Positions 28,401 through 36,409 of a stretch of 64,000 nt of DNA are shown piece after piece. Positions within the stretch are counted from its first letter, which is position 1, and every line of letters begins with the position of its first letter. The stretch comes from GWE2-40-63 sp041664345. GTDB taxonomy: Bacteria > Bacteroidota > Bacteroidia > Bacteroidales > SZUA-534. The notes under the pieces are model-generated. The model worked only from the letters and a program-made list of their open reading frames with translations. It ran no database searches and was not told the origin of the DNA. A program made the position numbers and the translations under genes. The stretch spans positions 1 to 64,000 of the forward strand of contig JBAYKX010000024.1 in NCBI GenBank assembly GCA_041664345.1, written 5' to 3'.

Positions 28401-30103
28401 AAGTGGTAGAACAAGAGAGATACTTAAATTTCCGTCTGATATTTGATAACAGTGCACCCTATTTTGCAGATGCCTCCGGAAGTAATATTACCCTTGAGGA
28501 CGATATAGCCAATGTTGGTATTGCCTACAGTAAAACGATACGAACTATTGACGCAGATGATGATGACATCTCCGAAGTGATTGGTTTAACAGTACCCACA
28601 TGGCTTACTGTTACTGACAATGGGGATGGATTTGCAACCCTCACAGGAACACCCACTATTGACGACTTGGGTGAAAACCTAGTGGTATTGCGCGCCATTG
28701 ATGGAACAACTTACGATGAAGATGATTTCATAATCACGGTTAAAGAAAACCCAGCACCAGAATTCATTACATCGCCGGTTACCTATGCTTTTGAAGGGAA
28801 AAGTTATTCCTATACAGCAACAGCAACCGATAGGTTCAATGATGCAGTAACATTAACAGCTACCGTACCTTCGTGGATAACAGTTACGGGAACCGGAAAT
28901 ACTTTGGTATTGGCAGGAACACCCACTTCAGCTAACGTTGGAGAATTTGTGGTGACTATTTTGGCTACTGATATAAATGGCATGACCTGTCAGCAAATAT
29001 TCAACATTTTGGTAGCCCCCAATGCAGATCCTGTATTTGTATCAAATCCGGTTGAAACAGGATTTGTGGGTATTTCATATAAGTATTTAGTGGCTGCAAC
29101 CGATGATAACAGCAGCGATGTGGTTACAATTACTGCACCTACCAAACCTACTTGGCTTACTTTAACCGCTACTGGCAATGGGCATGCTGCACTTACAGGT
29201 ACACCTACAGCAGGTGGTAATTTTAATGTTGTTTTGGTAGCTACCGATGCAACAGGTGCAACGGACAACCAGTCGTTTACAATTGAGGTTGGAAGCAATG
29301 CTGCACCTACATTTACAGGTACTGCAACAACTTCAGCTACTGAAGATGTGTTGTACGTTTACAACATTACTGCTACTGATGCTGAAGAAGATGTTCTTTA
29401 TTTTGTTGAAGAGGTAATGCCTAACTGGTTGGTTATGACCGTAACTGGAAATGGTACCGCTGTATTGCAAGGAATTCCAACGCAACAATATGTTGGCAGC
29501 AATCCGGTAAGTATTAAAGTTGGCGATGGTTACAACACAGCCATGCTTGACTTTTCAATTACAGTTGCTGAAGTTAACGATGCTCCTATTATTGTATCAA
29601 CCAGTGTAAATGAAGCCAACGCTGGAACCAGTTACCAATATTTGGTAGAAGGTTTCGATGAAGAAGGAGCTTTATTGGAATACAATGCACAATTGCCCGA
29701 ATGGCTTACCTTAACCAATATGTTTAATGGTAAAGCCATCATTTCAGGTATTCCAACCAATGAACAAGTGGGTGATTTTGAAATTTCAGTTTCAGTTTCT
29801 GATGGAACTAATGTAACAGAACAAGAATACCTGCTTTCTGTAATTGGGGCACTTGGTGTTGATAATACCAATAATTCTGAGGTTTCAATTTATCCAAATC
29901 CTACAGAAGGCAAATTCAATATAAGTAATGTTGAAAATTCAAGCATCTACCTATTTAATAGCGGTGGTGAACTGATTAAACAAATTGATCATACAGCCGC
30001 TATAGAAATATTAGATATAACGGGTTATTCAGCAGGCAGCTATATTGTAAGGATAGTTACAACTGATAAAGTGATTACCAAATCAGTAACTATTATTAAA
30101 TAA
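22484..30103 (+). CDS. Giant multidomain T9SS-secreted surface protein
   Basis: 2539 residues. After a signal peptide (1-19) come repeated adhesin-type jelly-roll modules (choice-of-anchor J/cleaved adhesin), each with a DEWxxSPxIxL or similar hallmark: DEWIKSPTISL (about 68), DEWLITNDIVI, DEWIISPPISL (about 1005) and NEWLISPYVHF (about 1590). These alternate with long unassigned beta regions and a cadherin-like Ig unit (about 850-945, VTLSGTPTTSHLGTSSILISVNDG). The last 600 residues are five more such putative Ig repeats. The C-terminus is a type A T9SS sorting domain (SIYPNPTEGKFNISN to the end). Probably a cell-surface or released adhesin. No catalytic motif seen. Second gene of the operon with the GxGY lipoprotein. 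Confidence 0.88.
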   Translation: MKKIIFLILIVGQILLSNAQDKVYINANFSAVPPTGWSVLDDQGGSTTTNNWAHSAYPIVYSDVVAQDEWIKSPTISLTGTFGYRVSFNYMASAYDANENLYLIVSTDNGATWSTDYPADNIWDKNSYYGGPSEYWLNSGYIDLSSYAAGGNVDIKIGLVYQTDGSVADGYFALDNVLVEEDNGGGYAQLAIYRFENGITGSPAWTKTNGAGSTQHFIDYNVAKVEDDLALNQDEWLITNDIVIDDNALTAVTVSIDWFAYNNTAGNGAYIYYSTDNGANYYSWDDISASSANSTTTNQIVNYSTNVNNFKGETVRFAIRFISNGVADFFINRFVVDQIFNSGSVNADAQITLQPYETVLYPTNVKYNGDFKEGFWQVEPENWATSGTNTGVDWYRAGWISNHDYSAQIDTVGANEATMNETLTSESITVSYPSVGASYLLSFDWRTETNLNAGTNTDPLMGGSVDYDFADIKMEIRTNGGAWTQIWQEDDQAVLDATTLTTSDGYHNSWSGFQDYLDNPGLWFTAVIDLNSYITPTTTSLEIRVNYTGDGMYGGYFNIDNLYVMQTQNPEFDFEAAEPFSVSSSFLANYDRIPITQITNPYQLGAVITNNGVASFSNNNLFAYVNENYAGEETFGYRVLTSALLPANTTNYITVDNLSSTFTGGMNFTEGLHYNLRYAVSDLNGNAFNESLSFDVTSTEFRKHTGGADGYDITTDYVTGGIGTLFEFKNADVIDQISVLLGDVPNTSDFNLSVIKVASPSATTGTLIYNSPMARMVNDYSTYYFNDDLNITEGYYIFMFNQLDDYNLNIAYDDDTYTDGVVYRGNASNIYTNTSEVAELMVSVLVKQNELPEIATSLTNDEKVLFADEAVELIFAATDANGDVLTWTLDAATPAWLTDWIVFTYNGDGTVTLSGTPTTSHLGTSSILISVNDGRGGTDNYSFTLKVSSQIAAFTPDYTELFDGTGGTVPVNWVTLNDQLETGSDYHWNLYSNRMNIFGDDNEDQDEWIISPPISLVNQAKSLDSSYRLEFDWEVYNFSYFCLGLPGVLGSAGNGGYNYADVTLMVSTDNGLTWSAPIWKEDNPDLVAPVTEGISGGEKWGYNNNTTYTSKLDLSAYVGETVLFAFRYQGKSADYWQNSFAINNFKVLRNNQVDISVIAFRDYYYLPERQVDQTNGVKFYAYIINQGITVPDGATYTLKLPEVGYEETFDLNAAFFATGDTQMVEYTFFPQANVNQWYYFTASVVVDNNATSGMTSHQEEIYIHPYLMNLEYSTNVEERSFGYYDGLGVGYELINADHLYRIYGYFGPSTIYGTPISVSIIKVNDFGDTSGELIATIDDSGGSPLYVYGSGGYSFYPSNDQDFNDNLYLEAGKYIVMFNQLDDNYPLYIYKTNTTYYFNKYYRGNFSEIYQDDYDQGYLYTNLYFDSNDAPGFVDENDNSISTYSAEVLLGESETFAIYANDNDEFDLLGFEQVTYPSFLAPSWLSFTYSGDTAFMTIANTASVGTYPAQLMVGDGVDTTTLSITIKINGPQNMADVFYEPFNGWSENYPKITTANNAWTLKKGTNSESTSDWWYYSNDTRINNDNSNYQNEWLISPYVHFTAPSSDTTYWLNFNWYIEDVSSMLGGTKDVIGSGDEFNDFNYADLRVKISTDGGNTWTLLWQEDDEALVEAANPDIIYPYSSNYYNNKNFSKINITSYAGQPLLFGFQYEGMGACGVGLDGIEVERVDPYVDLEITRYDVLPYYIPMKQVKDFDVKFTVTNWGTTSSDATTIAAQVTNSGGDLNPAYEETMQMAPLAGGASIEYSFPVAHATYGQNNWNYNFYFDIYSPYNISNSYSTIVSTDTYGYDHGSVNGYISSEAGKGLGQVFHIYEEDLMTRVYLYCNTNYNYLVVNIVKLDSANAISGDLVYSSSPQYYYYNWQYLDIEDVTLEPGYYAIFVNDSEENETFQIGYNSYSGVNAGTYIKGDASGFEVVEQERYLNFRLIFDNSAPYFADASGSNITLEDDIANVGIAYSKTIRTIDADDDDISEVIGLTVPTWLTVTDNGDGFATLTGTPTIDDLGENLVVLRAIDGTTYDEDDFIITVKENPAPEFITSPVTYAFEGKSYSYTATATDRFNDAVTLTATVPSWITVTGTGNTLVLAGTPTSANVGEFVVTILATDINGMTCQQIFNILVAPNADPVFVSNPVETGFVGISYKYLVAATDDNSSDVVTITAPTKPTWLTLTATGNGHAALTGTPTAGGNFNVVLVATDATGATDNQSFTIEVGSNAAPTFTGTATTSATEDVLYVYNITATDAEEDVLYFVEEVMPNWLVMTVTGNGTAVLQGIPTQQYVGSNPVSIKVGDGYNTAMLDFSITVAEVNDAPIIVSTSVNEANAGTSYQYLVEGFDEEGALLEYNAQLPEWLTLTNMFNGKAIISGIPTNEQVGDFEISVSVSDGTNVTEQEYLLSVIGALGVDNTNNSEVSIYPNPTEGKFNISNVENSSIYLFNSGGELIKQIDHTAAIEILDITGYSAGSYIVRIVTTDKVITKSVTIIK

Positions 30104-30120
30104 TTGAATTTTAACTAATT

Positions 30121-30147
30121 GAAAAGCCGGCATAAAGCCGGCTTTTC
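30121..30147 (+). terminator. Rho-independent terminator after the giant T9SS gene
   Basis: Perfect 11-bp stem (GAAAAGCCGGC with GCCGGCTTTTC) around a 5-base loop, followed by GTTTTT, 18 bases after the stop codon. Confidence 0.9.
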
Positions 30148-30419
30148 TGTTTTTAATAGATGAGATGTAAATCCCGAGTGGACTCCACTGAAACTTCGGT
30201 GTGATGGTTCAACTGAACTCGCTCCTATGTCTCAGTCGAACGCTAGTTGAAGTAAAATAAAGGTATCTCAGGGTTATATTGGCTTCACCGAACTCGTAAA
30301 CTGGGTTACCCGTAGCTCTACTTCGATGGAAATAACGCGAGTTCGACATAACATATTCGTTACTTATAAAATAGCTAAGTCATTATTAAAACATCGTTGG
30401 TAAATTGGAATAATGGAAG

Positions 30420-30720
30420 AAAAATGGAAATTAATTCACTGATTATGTTTTAATAGGTCCATCTTTCCAACTTCCCATTTCCCCACCTTCCCAGTTTTTC
30501 ATTTTTCCATACTTCCCGTCTTTCCATTTTTTCACCCTGTAACACTGTAACCTTGACACCTTCCCTTCATTCTATTTTCTTATCTTTCCACCAACTTATA
30601 TTTTTACTTGCTCGCAGCGGCCTGCCCCGACAGCTCGGGGGCGCTGCAAGTTCCATTTCCCCATCTACCCATTTCCCAACATTCCCAGTTTCCCAACATT
30701 CCATCTTTCCATTTAAAATA
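30420..30720. repeat. Pyrimidine-rich TTCCCA-type degenerate repeat tract
   Basis: The plus strand carries more than a dozen short units of the type TTTCCA, TTCCCA or TTTCCCCA, separated by 2-8 bases, with almost no G. A GC-rich hairpin at 30607-30650 interrupts the tract. It is non-coding: no frame with plausible composition crosses it. The 30148-30419 segment before it holds no gene that I can see, only scattered short CGAACTCG/GAGTTCG-like half repeats. Confidence 0.6.
30607..30650. repeat. GC-rich imperfect hairpin inside the TTCCCA tract
   Basis: Nested arms: CTTG with CAAG, GCAGCG (30614-30619) with CGCTGC (30642-30647), and CCCCGA (30625-30630) with TCGGGG (30635-30640) around the loop CAGC. 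The CCCGA/TCGGG core is shared with palindromes at 41117-41134 and 61611-61626. Confidence 0.6.
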
Positions 30721-30774
30721 ATAAGCTTTCAATGCATTTTTGCATCCATCGAACGGTCGTTATTTCAGTTTTTC

Positions 30775-33006
30775 CTATTGAGGAACTATTACATTGATTT
30801 GAATCGGCAGTTGACTTTGGTTGGGTTCATTAACAAGCTTCATTTCATTAACTAGGTAGCCTGCTCCGGCAAATTTGTCGATTATGAATAAAATATAGCG
30901 GATGTCGAGGGCAATATTCCGGCACATTTCGGGATCATACATTATATCACTCATGGTTCCTTCCCAGTTGCGATCGAAGTTTATACCTATTAATTGACCT
31001 TTACTGTTTAGCACCGGACTACCGGAATTGCCTCCAGTGGTATGGTTTGATGCAGTAAAACATACTGGCATGGTGCTATCGGGATTAGCATATTGACCAA
31101 ATTCCTTTTTCTGGTAGAGTTCTTTTAAACGGGTGGGAACATTATAATCGTAAATGTCAGGATCGTCCTTTTCAATGATGCCTTCCAATGTTGTCTGATA
31201 GCTGTAAGTTACCGCATCCATTGGAATATAATTGTCAATTTGCCCAAATGCCATGCGAAAGGTGGAATTGGCATCGGGGTAAAAATGTTTATCAGCCTGA
31301 AATTCTCTCAAACCTTTGAGATACTTTTGGTGCAAGTTACTTATTTGTTTGTTTGTTACTTTTAATACCGGATTTAACGATTGCAGATAAATGGCAAGAG
31401 CCTGATTATAAATAATTACCATCGGATCCTTATGAAGTATTTTCAATTTCTTGAGTGAAAATGAAGTTAAAAAAGCATTTAACTTATCGGGATAAGGAAA
31501 CATTGACTTTTGATACACATAATGGGTAAAATCATCAATATTGCCTTTAAACTTTGTATCAATTAGCTTAAGTATTTCGGGATGAAATTCTTTGGGTACA
31601 TTGGTATAAAAGAATTCAATATATGCTCTGAACAGTTTTTTATCCGTTTCAAAATTATAGTTTTTGTAAAACGGTTCGGTTAAAGCAACTATATTTTGAA
31701 CGGTTTTATCTAACTCTTCTTTTTCGGTTTCTTTTGTAAATTGGTCAAATGCATTAAATTTTCCTGCCAAATCAACTGTTTCTACCTCAAACAAGGTTTC
31801 GTTAAAATACACTGCTGACAATAGATTAGGTGTTAGTTGAGCATATAATTTGTTGTATTGTGGCAGTATCTGGTTGTATTCATTTTTAGTTACTTCATTT
31901 TGAACCAGCCATTCCTGAAAACTTTCCTCAAGTAGTTGTTTTTTCTTTATGGCATTCATCCGTTCCAGTCCAAGGTTTTCACCCATCCATTTTTTCCACC
32001 CATTGGCAATTCCTGCAGCTTTCGATGCATATTGTATCCGCACCTTAGGATCAGCATTCATGGCTGCTTTGATTATATTCAGGCTTTGAGTCCTAATTTT
32101 TATTTTTGCAGGGTTAATAACGTTTTTTTGCATAGTAACAGCAAATGAAGGTAGATATTGGGTGGTAGTTCCGGGGTAACCCAACACCATGGTAAAATCA
32201 CCTTTATTAACACCATCCATAGAAATATCAAGAACTTTGGCTGGTTTGTAAGGAACATTGCTTTCGGAATAATCAGCAGGATTATTATTTGTATCGGCAT
32301 ATATCCGGAATAACGAGAAATCTCCGGTGTGACGTGGCCACATCCAGTTATCGGTATCACCCCCAAATTTTCCGATAGCCGAAGGGGGCGCTCCTACCAA
32401 CCTTACATCGGTATAAATTTTATATACCGATAGATAGTATTCGTTTCCGGCAAAAAAAGGCTGAACTTTTGCATAATACAATCCATTTTCATAAGCTTGT
32501 GTTTCAATACTCATTATATTGCTTTCAATAATTGAATCGCGGATGAATTCATCCGTATTTTCATTTATATTTTCCAATACTTTTAATGTAACCTCTTCCA
32601 TCCGATTTAAAAAGCACACACCCAAATCATCATTAGTTAGTTCTTCCTGCTGGTTCATAGCCCAAAAACCATTTGTCAGATAATCATTTTCGAGTGAACT
32701 ATGCGATTGAATGTAATCGTACCCACAGTGATGATTGGTTAACATGAGTCCTTGATTTGAAATAATTTGACCACTGCAAAAATGGTGATACGGATTGCTT
32801 ATATGAACCAAGCCAACCACCGCATCTTTTATGCTTTCCTGATTGATGCTGTACAAATCTTCTGCAGTAAGTTTGAATCCTTTTTCCTCCATCTGCTGAA
32901 TGGTATATTTTTTAAGCATAATAGGCAGCCACATTCCTTCTACTGCTTGAGTTGCCTGCACCAGCATTAGAGTAAAAATCGACAAGAGTAAACTTCTAGT
33001 AATCAT
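30775..33006 (-). CDS. S46 family dipeptidyl-peptidase, DPP11-like (Asp/Glu-specific)
   Basis: 743 residues with a signal peptide (about 1-21), so periplasmic. The chymotrypsin-like catalytic triad is visible: His in TNHHCGYD (90-97), the Asp region in MWPRHTGDFSLFRIYAD, and Ser661 in GGNSGSP. A helical insert (about 270-560) caps the active site, as in Porphyromonas DPP7/DPP11. The residue that decides specificity in that family is Arg in FDR (Arg679 here, matching Arg673 of P. gingivalis DPP11), which favours release of dipeptides with Asp or Glu in second place; DPP7 has Gly there. It is the last gene of a leftward run, 15 bases after maf. Confidence 0.92.
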   Translation of the reverse strand: MITRSLLLSIFTLMLVQATQAVEGMWLPIMLKKYTIQQMEEKGFKLTAEDLYSINQESIKDAVVGLVHISNPYHHFCSGQIISNQGLMLTNHHCGYDYIQSHSSLENDYLTNGFWAMNQQEELTNDDLGVCFLNRMEEVTLKVLENINENTDEFIRDSIIESNIMSIETQAYENGLYYAKVQPFFAGNEYYLSVYKIYTDVRLVGAPPSAIGKFGGDTDNWMWPRHTGDFSLFRIYADTNNNPADYSESNVPYKPAKVLDISMDGVNKGDFTMVLGYPGTTTQYLPSFAVTMQKNVINPAKIKIRTQSLNIIKAAMNADPKVRIQYASKAAGIANGWKKWMGENLGLERMNAIKKKQLLEESFQEWLVQNEVTKNEYNQILPQYNKLYAQLTPNLLSAVYFNETLFEVETVDLAGKFNAFDQFTKETEKEELDKTVQNIVALTEPFYKNYNFETDKKLFRAYIEFFYTNVPKEFHPEILKLIDTKFKGNIDDFTHYVYQKSMFPYPDKLNAFLTSFSLKKLKILHKDPMVIIYNQALAIYLQSLNPVLKVTNKQISNLHQKYLKGLREFQADKHFYPDANSTFRMAFGQIDNYIPMDAVTYSYQTTLEGIIEKDDPDIYDYNVPTRLKELYQKKEFGQYANPDSTMPVCFTASNHTTGGNSGSPVLNSKGQLIGINFDRNWEGTMSDIMYDPEMCRNIALDIRYILFIIDKFAGAGYLVNEMKLVNEPNQSQLPIQINVIVPQ

Positions 33007-33020
33007 GTGAAGCTGTTTTA

Positions 33021-33605
33021 TTAAAATTTCTTTAATTCGTCGTATAATTTTTGAATAGGTAACCCCATTACATTAAAATAAGATCCGTTAATGCGCTCAA
33101 CCCCCACATAACCAATCCATTCCTGAATACCATAAGCTCCAGCTTTATCATAAGGTTGGTGGCTATTTAAATAATATTCTATTTCGTGATCTCCCAATTG
33201 CCGGAAATAAACCTGAGTGCTCGCCCAAAAGGTTTTTTCTTTTTGCTTGGTAATTAAGCAAACTCCCGTGTAAACAGTGTGCATAGTGCCTGACAATAAT
33301 TTAAGCATCCGGAAAGCATCCTTATAATCGGTTGGTTTTCCTAATACTTGTTCATTAACCCAAACAATGGTATCGGCAGTAATCAATAATTCGCGTTCAT
33401 TCAATTCACTCAAAAAAGCTTCTGCCTTAAGTTTTGCCAGATACACTGCAATTGCTTCTTCTTTAAGGTGATCTGGGTATAGTTCCGGAACTTCCTTTAT
33501 TCGTACGGTAAAATTAATTCCTAATTCTTTTAACAGATGTTGCCTGCGCGGTGATTGAGAAGCCAGAATAATATCATGGTTCTTAATTGCTGTAATATCA
33601 TGCAT
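33021..33605 (-). CDS. maf: Maf-like nucleoside triphosphate pyrophosphatase (YhdE type)
   Basis: 194 residues. It has the Maf signature ILASQSPRRQHLLKELG (13-29), the ITADTIVW segment with the catalytic Asp (about 75), and YDKAGAYGIQEW (about 152), whose Gln marks the dTTP/UTP-hydrolysing YhdE subgroup. These enzymes remove non-canonical or excess nucleotides in the cytoplasm. It starts one base past the end of the UbiA gene and is clearly in the same operon. Confidence 0.93.
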   Translation of the reverse strand: MHDITAIKNHDIILASQSPRRQHLLKELGINFTVRIKEVPELYPDHLKEEAIAVYLAKLKAEAFLSELNERELLITADTIVWVNEQVLGKPTDYKDAFRMLKLLSGTMHTVYTGVCLITKQKEKTFWASTQVYFRQLGDHEIEYYLNSHQPYDKAGAYGIQEWIGYVGVERINGSYFNVMGLPIQKLYDELKKF

Positions 33606-33606
33606 T

Positions 33607-34584
33607 TTACAGTTTTATAAGATACTCCATCAAGAAGTAGGTTACTACCGAATAAAGAATTCCATTTAGCATAATAATTTTCATAAATTGGCTCATGTAA
33701 TGAAACCGTTTTACTGAATTTCCTGTTACAGTGAAATAGGTTACAACAACCAATGGAATAGCAATAGTAAATAGTAAGTACCATTTCGAAATTTGGTTGT
33801 TTAAATAAGAGTTATAAAAATACCATAAAAGCCAAATGGTAAGTATTGATAGCATGGAAATTATAATTTTTGCTGACTTTACTCCTAAAATTACAGGAAT
33901 CGTATTGCAACCGTAACTGGAATCGCCCTCAAAATCTTCCATGTCTTTAATAATTTCGCGAATAAGATTGGTTAGAAAAGCAAATAAAGCAAATGAAGCT
34001 AGCCAATAAAGCAATACTTTAAATGACTGACCCTGCAATGCCATAGCCAACCCATATTCCTGTATTAGTGCATTAAGTTCAAAATAGGCCAGTTGAAGCG
34101 GAATCATTGCGGTTCCTAAGGCCACAATAATATTGCCAATCAAAAATTGCTTTTTGTAGGTAGTGGAATAGAGCCAGAAAATACCAACAATCATTAAGTA
34201 AGCAACTAAAATTAATGGTTTTCGGAAGTGCCAGGCTAGAAACCCAGAGAGAATTACTGCAATTGCATTGAGCGTGAAATGAAGGATTATGGCAAAGCGT
34301 CGATGCACGGTATTTCCAACAATTACTTCTTCAGGACGATTAATGGAATCAATTTTTCTATCGAAATAATCGTTAATAACATAACCGGCAGCTCCTAATA
34401 ACATATTAATAAGAATGAGCAGGTTGAAGAGCAAAAAAGGGAGCTGCAATTGCATGTTTTCGCCTAAAGCAAACGAATAGCCGTAAGTTAAAGCCGGCTC
34501 AATAATACCATAACGCAGCAAATACATGGTTAATGGCACCATGAGTAAGTTTTGAATCCGGATTAGCTTTAGGTATTTTATCAT
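33607..34584 (-). CDS. UbiA-family prenyltransferase (geranylgeranylglycerol-phosphate type)
   Basis: 325 residues with eight or nine membrane helices. The two Asp-rich motifs of the UbiA superfamily are clear: NDYFDRKIDSINRPEE (about 91-106) and DMEDFEGDSSYGCNTIP (about 214-230), which bind the Mg-prenyl-diphosphate. Relatives in Bacteroidota at this position (between a HAD phosphatase and maf) are usually annotated as geranylgeranylglycerol-phosphate geranylgeranyltransferase-like. The actual acceptor is not established from sequence; a ring-type acceptor for quinone or other lipid synthesis is possible. It starts two bases after the HAD gene ends. Confidence 0.88.
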   Translation of the reverse strand: MIKYLKLIRIQNLLMVPLTMYLLRYGIIEPALTYGYSFALGENMQLQLPFLLFNLLILINMLLGAAGYVINDYFDRKIDSINRPEEVIVGNTVHRRFAIILHFTLNAIAVILSGFLAWHFRKPLILVAYLMIVGIFWLYSTTYKKQFLIGNIIVALGTAMIPLQLAYFELNALIQEYGLAMALQGQSFKVLLYWLASFALFAFLTNLIREIIKDMEDFEGDSSYGCNTIPVILGVKSAKIIISMLSILTIWLLWYFYNSYLNNQISKWYLLFTIAIPLVVVTYFTVTGNSVKRFHYMSQFMKIIMLNGILYSVVTYFLMEYLIKL

Positions 34585-34586
34585 TA

Positions 34587-35120
34587 CTAAAGTATTTCTG
34601 GTTTATCAATGGAAAGGTCAACCCATTTACCTTGTGCTCTGAGAACTTGCTCTATTACATCGCGCACACAACCATCCCCTCCATTCAGATTTGAAATGTA
34701 TTTCGAAATCAGCTTTACCTCAACTGCTGCATCGGCTGGACAAGTTGGGGTTCCCACCATTTTAAGTACCGGAAAATCAGGAATATCATCGCCCATGTAA
34801 AGCACCGAATCGAAATCGAGGTTATACTTTTTAGCAAAGTGCTCCATGGCCTCGGTTTTTTCGAATGAACCCATGTAAAGATCGGTAATATCTAAATATT
34901 GTAACCTTTTTATGGCGCCTTCATTTTCTCTACCGGCACTGATTATTCCAATGGGGAAACCCTGTTTTTGTGCAAACCTGACTGCGAACCCATCTTTGCC
35001 ATTAAAAGCCCTTACCTGTTCTCCATTGGCAAAACAGTACATTAAATTATCTGTAAATACTCCATCCACATCAAAAACAAATGCTTTTACTTTCCGTAAG
35101 TCTTCTTTAAAATTGCTCAT
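34587..35120 (-). CDS. HAD-IIIA phosphatase, KdsC-like
   Basis: 177 residues. It has the HAD motifs FVFDVDGVFTDN (motif I, Asp17 and Asp19 region), IISAGRE (motif II) and MGDDIPDFPVLK (motif IV), with no cap domain. This is the compact KdsC group, whose namesake hydrolyses 3-deoxy-D-manno-octulosonate 8-phosphate for lipopolysaccharide Kdo. The C-terminal GGDGCVRDVIEQVLRAQG is typical of KdsC. It is likely to be the Kdo8P phosphatase of this organism, but no other Kdo gene is nearby, so the substrate is inferred. Confidence 0.88.
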   Translation of the reverse strand: MSNFKEDLRKVKAFVFDVDGVFTDNLMYCFANGEQVRAFNGKDGFAVRFAQKQGFPIGIISAGRENEGAIKRLQYLDITDLYMGSFEKTEAMEHFAKKYNLDFDSVLYMGDDIPDFPVLKMVGTPTCPADAAVEVKLISKYISNLNGGDGCVRDVIEQVLRAQGKWVDLSIDKPEIL

Positions 35121-35152
35121 TCCAATTATATCTAAAATAGTTAAAGCATATT

Positions 35153-35926
35153 CTATTTTTTCGTTTTCACATCCAAAAAATCCTGAATACTGCTGCTTAC
35201 AAAACTATATAATTTTTCTAATTTGTCTGATTTTAATTGATGTAAGTGTGCCTCCATAACTAACAAATCATTCCTAACGGCTGGTCCTGTTTGTGATTCG
35301 GAAGGCGATAACTGCTGGACTTTACTGGCCGTTTCGGTAATTAAGGGTTTTATTAACTCAAACGGAAGGTTTTTATCCTGAAGTATCTGCTGAGCCACCG
35401 CATACATGTGGTTAACAAAGTTGTTGGCGAAAACTGCAGCTAAATGGCATTGTTTCCGCTGTTCGGAATCCATTTCAATCGGATTGTTTGAAATAGATTT
35501 TGCTAAACCCATCAATAATAGCTTTGCTTCCTGATGATTTGCTTCAATGCAAATAGGTATTTGACTTAAATTGATAGCCCGTTCCTTGGTAAATGTTTGC
35601 AATGGATAAAAAACTCCGTGGTTCTTGAATTTTGATAAGGCTAACATGGGAATACTTCCCGAAGTATGGGCAATCAAACGGGGCTCAAATTGCCATTGAT
35701 CGGCAATTTCATTGATAGCCCGGTCAGAAACGCAAATTAAGTAGAAATCGGCATCAGGAAAAATGGAAGCTATTTGGTTGGTTGCTTCAGCATTCACTAT
35801 ATTAGCCAATTCATGGGCATGATCTAAATTCCGGCTGAAAACCTGCACAATTCTATGGCCAGAATTGAATAAGTTATTTGCCAAATGATGGGCTACATTG
35901 CCAGAACCAATAATTGAAACATTCAT
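35153..35926 (-). CDS. Rossmann-like and DUF2520 domain protein
   Basis: 257 residues. The N-terminus is a dinucleotide-binding Rossmann fold (SIIGSGNVAHHLANNL, 4-19; the glycine motif GSGNVA). The C-terminal half is the helical DUF2520 domain (about 125-250, with HLAAVFANNFVNHMYAVAQQIL). The overall design resembles pyrroline-5-carboxylate reductase and ketopantoate reductase relatives, but no substrate is known for the family. First gene of the five-gene leftward operon (DUF2520, HAD, UbiA, Maf, S46), 32 bases ahead of the HAD gene; this order is common in Bacteroidota. The 483-base gap upstream (35927-36409) shows no gene. Confidence 0.88.
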   Translation of the reverse strand: MNVSIIGSGNVAHHLANNLFNSGHRIVQVFSRNLDHAHELANIVNAEATNQIASIFPDADFYLICVSDRAINEIADQWQFEPRLIAHTSGSIPMLALSKFKNHGVFYPLQTFTKERAINLSQIPICIEANHQEAKLLLMGLAKSISNNPIEMDSEQRKQCHLAAVFANNFVNHMYAVAQQILQDKNLPFELIKPLITETASKVQQLSPSESQTGPAVRNDLLVMEAHLHQLKSDKLEKLYSFVSSSIQDFLDVKTKK

Positions 35927-36409
35927 TTTAATTGTTGTATTTTAAATCCGAATGGTATAATTGTAATTGCTATTTTAATTACTTAGTCATTAATACAAAA
36001 GTAGGATACTTTGTGCTATCCATGCCAATTGAGAATAAAAAAAATATTATGTGCGTTGCGGGTATTTCGTAAATCCGTAGGTTTTTACCTAAGTAATTGT
36101 TAGTCACGGCACAACTTGTAATTCAATAGCTGCAATACAATCACCTTTAAATAGTTATTTACCAATAAGTCACCCCGTGATTTGCTGATAATAATAAGCT
36201 CAATGCAAGCCTTTAAGTTTACCGTTTCTATTTTTTTGTTACTTTTGGTAAAGGCTGGCAAAACCAAGTTTATAAACCAACTACAAAAACTAAGGCTAAA
36301 TGAGAACTATCCCTACTCCTACTGGTGTTATACATGAAAATGAGAGAGATAAACTCGGTAGAAAGGATTAGATTTGAGTTACCAACCATATTAAAAAACC
36401 CATCATACA

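Noticed and set aside
30553..30855. Open frame of 100 codons over the TTCCCA tract
   Set aside because: Open only because the strand lacks G and so lacks many stops; Ser/Phe/Pro-rich repeat translation that overlaps the S46 gene.
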